DNA of 64,000 bases from contig NZ_CP059733.1 in assembly GCF_000948985.2 (NCBI RefSeq), forward strand, positions 496,001-560,000, in the 5' to 3' direction. The stretch comes from Thalassomonas viridans (GTDB lineage Bacteria > Pseudomonadota > Gammaproteobacteria > Enterobacterales > Alteromonadaceae). The notes below the pieces were generated by a model that did no database searches, had not been told where the DNA came from, and was given only the letters and a program-made list of their open reading frames with translations. This document shows positions 59,345 through 64,000 of the stretch, in pieces (the first letter of the stretch is position 1; each line of letters opens with the position of its first letter). The position numbers were made by a program, and so were the translations under genes.

Positions 59345-60382
59345 ATGACTACTGCAAATCTGGCTCCTTTAGCTATTCCCGAAGAATATGCCATTCATAT
59401 CGTTGAGAAAGCCATGCCGGTGGATCAGCTGATTATGATCCTTTACGATTTTCCAGAAAAAATAGTCTATGACCACTTTAAGCTGGTCAATTCACATATC
59501 AAAAATGGCGAGGTGCAGCCGGGCCAAATAGTGTTGCTGTCACCAGCTGACGCCACTCAATGCACTATTGAAGAAGCGGAGTTTTTAAAAGTGGCGGAAC
59601 AGGTTGACCTAACTCTGCTACAGCTTTCAAATTCAGAACGGGAAATATTGGCCAAACGTTATGATTTGCTATCTAGTATCGGTACTTATTCCGGGTTATT
59701 GCTTGGGGTGGCAAATAGTTCGTGGACTGCTCATGTTAAGCAAGTGGAACATATCTTAAAAGATATCGAAGAAACCTATGTTACTAGTTATAACCGGCAG
59801 GGAAATCTGAATAACCAAATATTCTTTCAACGACGCAGAATGCACTTCACCCGTTTAGATGCTGCTTTGAGCCGATTAGGGCAACCTGAAATCGGCGGCA
59901 GGATATTGCCCGGAGATATTCGTAGTAACTTGGGCCTCAGTTCTAAAAGTACTATTCGCCAATGGAAGAAATTAGGCGGGGTAGCCGAAACCATACCAAA
60001 TTTTGCACGGAATTATGAAGCTGTAGCTAAGATGTCTCGTAATTTAAAAAGGGTAGGTTATCTTGGTATGGCACTAACCGGGCTGGATGCAAGTATAAAT
60101 ATCCGCAAAGCCTGCATTGCCGGTGATGATGAGGCATGTCGTCAGACAAAATATAGTGAAACAGGTAAAGCGATAGGCACTCTTGTTGGTGGTCCGGTAG
60201 TTGGTGGTTTAGCTTCTTGGGGAGCTTGTACTCTTGTATTTAGTTTACCTTCTGGCGGTACAAGTATGTTCTGGTGTGCTTTAGTCGCTGGTGCTGCTGG
60301 AGGGTACTATGGTGGAGTCGCTGGTGGTGAATATGGTAAAAATAAAGGTGAGGAACTATATAAAGTCCTACTCCATGAGTAA
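59345..60382 (+). CDS. Putative membrane-targeting toxin/effector with LysM-like segment
   Basis: A 345-residue protein with no signal peptide. Residues about 30-90 resemble a LysM-type segment (HIKNGEVQPGQIVLLSPAD). A helical middle with many Arg follows (about 120-235). The end carries KACIAGDDEACRQTKYSETGKAIG and then, from 271 to 330, a Gly/Ala-rich hydrophobic zipper (LVGGPVVGGLASWG, CALVAGAAGGYYGGVAGGEYG) able to insert in membranes. This design, with small membrane proteins downstream, is like type VI membrane-disrupting (Tme-type) effectors and their immunity proteins; that link is my inference, not a search result. No VgrG, PAAR or Hcp gene is in the window. AT content is visibly higher than in the flanking genes, hinting at acquisition. 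Confidence 0.68.
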   Translation: MTTANLAPLAIPEEYAIHIVEKAMPVDQLIMILYDFPEKIVYDHFKLVNSHIKNGEVQPGQIVLLSPADATQCTIEEAEFLKVAEQVDLTLLQLSNSEREILAKRYDLLSSIGTYSGLLLGVANSSWTAHVKQVEHILKDIEETYVTSYNRQGNLNNQIFFQRRRMHFTRLDAALSRLGQPEIGGRILPGDIRSNLGLSSKSTIRQWKKLGGVAETIPNFARNYEAVAKMSRNLKRVGYLGMALTGLDASINIRKACIAGDDEACRQTKYSETGKAIGTLVGGPVVGGLASWGACTLVFSLPSGGTSMFWCALVAGAAGGYYGGVAGGEYGKNKGEELYKVLLHE

Positions 60383-60399
60383 ACAGGAGTGCTATTGCA

Positions 60400-60756
60400 A
60401 TGAATATTGAAACTCTCGTGGATATATCAACGACATTGGGATTTGTTTTAGGTGCTTGTTGGATTATTTTTGTCTTCTACTTAAAAGCTAAGTGGTTACG
60501 ATATGTTGAAGATACTCTCGAAGATGGTCGTCGCTGGTTTTCACTTAACATATTCTTGGCTGGGCATGGCGTATTACATTATGGGACGATATTTTTCAGT
60601 AAATTTCATGCAAAACGTTATGGCATGGTAGATAAGCGAAATCTGGTGCCGGTAAATGTACAAAGGCTTTTTATTTTGAGCTTATGTCTTTGTGTATTGA
60701 GTGGGTTATTGATGTTCGTCTCTCCTGGTCTTATTCACTTTTTTTATGATTTTTAG
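60400..60756 (+). CDS. Putative immunity membrane protein, copy 1
   Basis: A 118-residue protein with hydrophobic stretches at about 10-29, 50-66 and 88-110. The centre is LEDGRRWFSLNIFLAGHGVL followed by HYGTIFFSKFHAKRYG. It starts 17 bases after the toxin-like gene, with AGGAG before the ATG, so they are co-transcribed. It is about 50% identical, over its full length, to the gene at 60923. Protection of the cell from the neighbouring hydrophobic protein is inferred from size, topology, position and duplication. I know no named family. Confidence 0.7.
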   Translation: MNIETLVDISTTLGFVLGACWIIFVFYLKAKWLRYVEDTLEDGRRWFSLNIFLAGHGVLHYGTIFFSKFHAKRYGMVDKRNLVPVNVQRLFILSLCLCVLSGLLMFVSPGLIHFFYDF

Positions 60757-60811
60757 TTCATGGCTTCGCTAATCAAGCTAACTCTCATTATTAACCTGGA
60801 GCTAAGCCAGA

Positions 60812-60919
60812 ATGAATCATGAAACAGTTATACATATAGCTGCAATGATTGGAGCGATAGCCAGAGTCAGAACCGTAATTACTTGTCTTTCAATGCCGGA
60901 AGTTTATTTGTTAAGGTGA
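60812..60919 (+). pseudogene. Possible remnant of a third immunity copy
   Basis: A 35-codon frame begins MNHETVIHIAAMIGAIARV, which recalls MNIETLVDISTTLGFVLGA of copy 1 (MN-ET start, Ile, Gly in the same positions). After about 17 residues the resemblance ends, and it stops 3 bases before copy 2. It may be the truncated 5' end of a further duplicate. The match is short and judged by eye. Confidence 0.4.
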
Positions 60920-60922
60920 AAT

Positions 60923-61279
60923 ATGGATATCGAAAACATTTTGGATATGGGTATAAGTATTGGAATGTTATTGATTTTTATATGGATGAGCTGTGTCTTA
61001 TATCTGAAAAATAAGTGGTTGTGCTTTATTGAGGATAAGTTGGAAGATGGCCGCCGATGCTATTCTCTTAATTTCTTTTTGGCGGGCCATGGAACATTGC
61101 ATTACGCCACTGTCTTTCTGAGTAAATTTCATGCCAAACGTTATGGTTTGCTAGAAAAGCGGCATCGGGTGCCTAAAGATGTTCAACGGTTATTTATTGT
61201 GGTGTATTGTCTTTTTATTACAGGCTCTATTTTGTGTTTAGGTTTTGCAGGAATTCTGTCTGTTTTGCAGGCTAGTTAA
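60923..61279 (+). CDS. Putative immunity membrane protein, copy 2
   Basis: A 118-residue paralogue of copy 1: 59 of 118 identical positions in my ungapped count. The central block LEDGRR ... SLN.FLAGHG.LHY.T.F.SKFHAKRYG is nearly invariant, while both ends and the membrane helices vary. That pattern, a fixed core with divergent helices, is what would be expected if each copy neutralises a different toxin variant. It follows the remnant frame by 3 bases and has AAGG 8 bases before the ATG. No terminator was found behind it. Confidence 0.7.
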   Translation: MDIENILDMGISIGMLLIFIWMSCVLYLKNKWLCFIEDKLEDGRRCYSLNFFLAGHGTLHYATVFLSKFHAKRYGLLEKRHRVPKDVQRLFIVVYCLFITGSILCLGFAGILSVLQAS

Positions 61280-61564
61280 AACCAGCTTGATACAGGCTTT
61301 TGTATCTGAAATTCTCTGTTGACTCTATAGCAGCTGTTCCTACCGGATATTTTCTCTGAGATGGACATTTATTGTCTGGTCACAAGTCCCCATAAATCCA
61401 AATAAGATGGCTGAGATATTATCTTACTGCCATTTTGCTCTACGTTATTTACAGCATTTCTTTTATCCGTCAAAAGGCCCATGTCTGCCGGGGGTAAGCA
61501 CATATTTTCCATCGATAATCTCTGCAAATATGACTTCTCTAAACAAGTGTTGAACGAAAACATG

Positions 61565-61620
61565 GTTGAACTTTGTCAACTATGTTGCTAGTCTAGTAAT
61601 TGTGGTTGACAAAGGTCAAC
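61565..61620. promoter_or_regulatory. Two MarR-type operators before the SRPBCC gene
   Basis: GTTGAA-CTTT-GTCAAC (61565-61580, one mismatch) and GTTGAC-AAAG-GTCAAC (61605-61620, perfect), both with a 6-4-6 layout and 40 bases centre to centre. The same layout occurs upstream of the marR gene at 63254-63269. The rest of the gap from 61280 holds nothing else I can name. Confidence 0.75.
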
Positions 61621-61657
61621 TATGTTCCAGTGTAAATGCTTTGTGTGGAGAAAGATT

Positions 61658-62155
61658 ATGAACATAACCAAATTGGTAAAAATAGATCGTAGTGCCGAAG
61701 ACGTATGGCGGGCAGTAGCCGAACAATTCGATCAAGTTTATAAATGGATGGGCATAGTGCAGCACTCATACAAAGTGGAAGGTGAACAGCCTGTAGAGGG
61801 AGCGCCTGTGGCTGGCCGGGTTTGTGAATTCACCGACAAGCCGAATGGATTAAAGGCTGAAGAAAAAATTCTCAGTTATTCGGCGGAAGAGATGCGCTTT
61901 GACTTTGATGTTGTGCCGGTTAATGCGCCTAAGGTGTTTCCGGTTAAAAAGAATATCGTCACTATGTCGGTCAGGGCGTTGGCAGATAACCGGGCCGAAG
62001 TGAGCTGGACTTCCAGAATTCAGCTTACCCCTTTTGGCTATCTTATTTATCCCTTGTTAAAGCGCGGCCTCTCCAGAAACTTTGGCGGCATTATGCTCGA
62101 CCTGAAAAATTACCTGGAACAAGGCAGTGATGCCGGGACAGTGAAGGCCGGCTGA
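61658..62155 (+). CDS. SRPBCC (START/polyketide-cyclase-like) family protein
   Basis: A 165-residue lipid- or ligand-binding fold. It begins NITKLVKIDRSAEDVWRAVAEQFDQVYKWM, the usual strand-helix opening of SRPBCC proteins, then GAPVAGRVCEFTD, a beta sheet, and the long C-terminal helix RNFGGIMLDLKNYLEQG. The ligand is unknown. ATG 61658 is preferred: GGAG stands 7 bases before it; an ATG 36 bases earlier has no ribosome site. It is preceded by two MarR-type operators and followed by a small membrane protein 58 bases later. Confidence 0.85.
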   Translation: MNITKLVKIDRSAEDVWRAVAEQFDQVYKWMGIVQHSYKVEGEQPVEGAPVAGRVCEFTDKPNGLKAEEKILSYSAEEMRFDFDVVPVNAPKVFPVKKNIVTMSVRALADNRAEVSWTSRIQLTPFGYLIYPLLKRGLSRNFGGIMLDLKNYLEQGSDAGTVKAG

Positions 62156-62213
62156 TTATTGCCTGCTAGTTCTAAATTTAAATAATACCCTGACTATTAA
62201 GAGGAAATGTGAC

Positions 62214-62609
62214 ATGTTACGTATTGCCCAGTTTATTGCTGCCTTGTTTGTTATTGTTTTTAGTGTTGCTGCCGGCGCGGCTATCTTCTTTCCCGATGCC
62301 GTCGGTGCGGCAAGCGGTTTTAATCCGACTTCGGATTATGGCATCACAAATATCCGTACCTTGGGAGCGCCGCTGTTAATGATGGCGGTTGTTACTGCCA
62401 TAGGCGCATATACCAGACAATGGATATTGCTTTTCCCGGCAACTATTTATTTTCTTTTTAACGGCTTAACCCGGGTGCTTTCCCTGTTTAACGAACAGTA
62501 TGATGACGTGATGTTACGTGGCTTGTTCCTTACATTCGGGCTTTTTACCCTTGCTATTTTCGTGCTGAAAACTTTTCGTCGTGCTGAAAAACAGCCTGCA
62601 ATTGGCTAG
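62214..62609 (+). CDS. Four-helix membrane protein of unknown function
   Basis: A 131-residue membrane protein with four predicted helices (about 5-25, 45-65, 70-88, 100-118) and few polar residues. It recalls DUF4345-type small membrane proteins, but I cannot confirm that. It has an AGAGGAAA ribosome site and lies 58 bases after the SRPBCC gene, likely in the same MarR-controlled operon. Confidence 0.75.
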   Translation: MLRIAQFIAALFVIVFSVAAGAAIFFPDAVGAASGFNPTSDYGITNIRTLGAPLLMMAVVTAIGAYTRQWILLFPATIYFLFNGLTRVLSLFNEQYDDVMLRGLFLTFGLFTLAIFVLKTFRRAEKQPAIG

Positions 62610-62735
62610 GCAGGCTTATTCTCATATCAGCTGCTTGTGTCCAGGGGGATGTCTTGGATACAGCCTTTATTTTATTTGTGTCGGATAAGCCGAAAACCGG
62701 ACAACTTATTTGTAATCCGGTTGTCGCCGGTAAAG

Positions 62736-63182
62736 TTAATTATAAGGTTTAACTTTTTCACGTAAGTTGTAAGAAAGGCGCTCGGATACGGCAAAGAAGG
62801 TATCTAAATCTTCCTGCGGTATGCCTTCGATCAATTGTGCCGAGAATTCAGCTTCAATTTTTTCGATAGTTTCAAAAAACTCATATCCCTTTGCGGTCAG
62901 TTTCAGCAGCTTACTGCGCTTATCTTTTGGGTTAGGTTCACGTTTTACCATGTCTGTGGCGCAAAGCTCATCTATCAGCCTGGTTATCTGGCTTTTATCA
63001 CGTTTCAGGGTTTTGGAAATCTCAAGCAAAGTGCATTCGCCGCTGTTCCAGATTTGCCTCATAGCCCTTAATTGCAACGGGGCGGGTTTAGTATCCAGCT
63101 TGCTTAATTTAGGGGCAATTTGGGTGCTCAGGTCATAACTGAGGCGAAAGGCTACTTCATGGACGGTTCGTTTTTTCTTCAT
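62736..63182 (-). CDS. MarR-family transcriptional regulator
   Basis: A 148-residue winged-helix regulator. The DNA-binding part is LRAMRQIWNSGECTLLEISKTLKRDKSQITRLIDELCATDMVKREPNPKDKRSKLLKLTAKG (about residues 41-102), with the wing DKRSKLLKLT. The ATG at 63182 gives a normal MarR length; longer readings need a TTG. Three 16-bp sites of the form GTTGAN-N4-NTCAAC, one upstream of this gene and two before the convergent SRPBCC operon, suggest it controls itself and that operon. Ligand unknown. Confidence 0.88.
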   Translation of the reverse strand: MKKKRTVHEVAFRLSYDLSTQIAPKLSKLDTKPAPLQLRAMRQIWNSGECTLLEISKTLKRDKSQITRLIDELCATDMVKREPNPKDKRSKLLKLTAKGYEFFETIEKIEAEFSAQLIEGIPQEDLDTFFAVSERLSYNLREKVKPYN

Positions 63183-63253
63183 AACATGAAAACTGTGGTG
63201 GATTAACTCAATGTTTCTTACGACTATAACATAGCTGCACAAGCCGGCATATC

Positions 63254-63269
63254 GTTGATAAACATCAAC
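63254..63269. promoter_or_regulatory. MarR operator upstream of marR
   Basis: GTTGAT-AAAC-ATCAAC, a perfect 16-bp palindrome 72 bases before the ATG of the MarR gene, with the same 6-4-6 geometry as the sites at 61565 and 61605. Confidence 0.75.
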
Positions 63270-63284
63270 TGTGTTTACCGGCTT

Positions 63285-64000
63285 TTATTCCCGGTGCGCT
63301 AACTTTGCTTTAAGCTCGCCCAGATAGGGCTCATAGTGTTTCCAAAGCTCAACCCCGGTTTGATTAATGGGTTGCCTTACCTGCTCCGAGCTGGCGGTTC
63401 TGACGGCTCTTTTGGTTTTATAAAACTCTAAACAGGCCGGCTCCAGGGGCAGGTCGATATAATCAAACAACCTGGTGATGGTCTCTGTCGGCGAGGCCAC
63501 TAAAGACTCATAATTAAGCGTTAAAATCTGCTGCGGGTAAACCTGATGCCAGTGCGCCATAAGATCCAGGTAGCCCTGATAATATTTGGCGATATCGTCA
63601 AAGGAGTAGCTAAACTCCTGCCCTTCGGCAAAAAGCTGTTTGTAGACGCTAAAGCAGCATGACAAGGGGTCGCGCCGGGTATCTATGATTTTGGCATTGG
63701 GCAATATGGCTTTGATCAAACCGATATGGCGGAAATTGTTGGGCATTTTATCGATAAAATAAGGTGCGCCTTTCCTGTGTATCCGGGTTTCCTTGAGGTA
63801 GCGCTGACCGAAGTGGGCCATTTCTTCCGCGGAAAGCTCTGCCAGTATTTTGGGGTACCTGGCGTCTGTGTGTTTGAATTTTCGGCCGTTAAGTTCCTGC
63901 ACATAAGCCAGTATATTGGGCAGCTCCAAAGTACCGTCTATTTGTGAATGGGAAGAAAGGATCTGTTCCACTAAGGTTGAACCGGTACGGGGCAAACCTA
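63285..64000 (-). CDS. Sulfotransferase family protein (5' end outside window)
   Basis: The C-terminal about 238 residues of a PAPS-dependent sulfotransferase. At the right edge the frame reads GLPRTGSTLVEQILSSH, the 5'-phosphosulfate loop, so the real start is beyond position 64000. IDTRRDPLSCCFSVYKQLF near 105 residues later is the 3'-phosphate-binding motif. In bacteria such domains often follow N-terminal TPR repeats; those would lie outside. It transfers sulfate to an unknown acceptor. It is downstream of, and on the same strand as, no other visible gene; the stop is 15 bases beyond the MarR operator. Confidence 0.88.
   Translation of the reverse strand, partial: GLPRTGSTLVEQILSSHSQIDGTLELPNILAYVQELNGRKFKHTDARYPKILAELSAEEMAHFGQRYLKETRIHRKGAPYFIDKMPNNFRHIGLIKAILPNAKIIDTRRDPLSCCFSVYKQLFAEGQEFSYSFDDIAKYYQGYLDLMAHWHQVYPQQILTLNYESLVASPTETITRLFDYIDLPLEPACLEFYKTKRAVRTASSEQVRQPINQTGVELWKHYEPYLGELKAKLAHRE

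Overview
The window looks like an ordinary chromosomal stretch of a marine gammaproteobacterium of the order Alteromonadales, most likely Colwelliaceae (Thalassomonas or a relative). This is inferred from the E. coli-like UvrA, ValRS and LptF/G neighbourhoods, the TIGR02922-like small protein (a Colwellia/Shewanella family), the split and divergent ccm cluster, the NagK/NagA pair and the TonB receptor. I could not run a search to confirm the genus. No rRNA, CRISPR array, insertion sequence or phage gene is visible. There is one tRNA, tRNA-Leu(CAA).

Layout. 0-2.1 kb: 5' part of uvrA (cut by the window edge), divergent from a YajR-like MFS transporter. 3.9-9 kb: a Gre-factor homologue, fadH, and a 677-residue protein I cannot assign. 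9-14 kb: an RND efflux pump and its lipoprotein adaptor, divergent from a TetR gene, with palindromic operators between them. 14.3-18.7 kb: pgi, then an N-acetylglucosamine pair (nagK-like kinase, nagA). 18.8-21.2 kb: an orphan MlaC-like protein, a TetR regulator and folD. 21.3-28.9 kb: cytochrome c maturation, as ccmABCDE on the minus strand and ccmFGHI on the plus strand. 28.9-30.8 kb: a MITE-like palindromic repeat, a periplasmic glutathione peroxidase and hemH. 30.9-44.2 kb: a copper block (Met/His-rich peptide, DUF411 lipoprotein, CusC, CusB with fused CusF domains, CusA), then two PepSY proteins, one fused to an NqrF-like reductase, and a TonB-dependent receptor. 44.4-47.6 kb: a cold-shock protein and a chemoreceptor. 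47.8-55.4 kb: the conserved valS-holC-pepA // lptF-lptG locus. 55.4-57.3 kb: two overlapping small genes, an RDD protein and tRNA-Leu. 57.8-64 kb: a dicarboxylate/amino-acid symporter, an AT-rich accessory patch, a MarR-controlled operon and a truncated sulfotransferase.

The strongest candidate for an undescribed system is the patch at 59.3-61.3 kb. One gene encodes a protein with a LysM-like segment and a glycine-zipper hydrophobic C-terminus. Two paralogous 118-residue membrane proteins follow it (about 50% identical by my own count), with a 35-codon remnant between them. I read this as a membrane-targeting toxin with duplicated immunity genes, in the style of type VI secretion effectors. 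Other points worth attention are a self-consistent three-site MarR regulon (61.6-63.3 kb), a translationally coupled pair of small genes with a triplet-repeat peptide (55.4-56.0 kb), the unassigned 677-residue protein at 6.9-8.9 kb, and the NADH-to-PepSY reductase fusion beside the copper pump.
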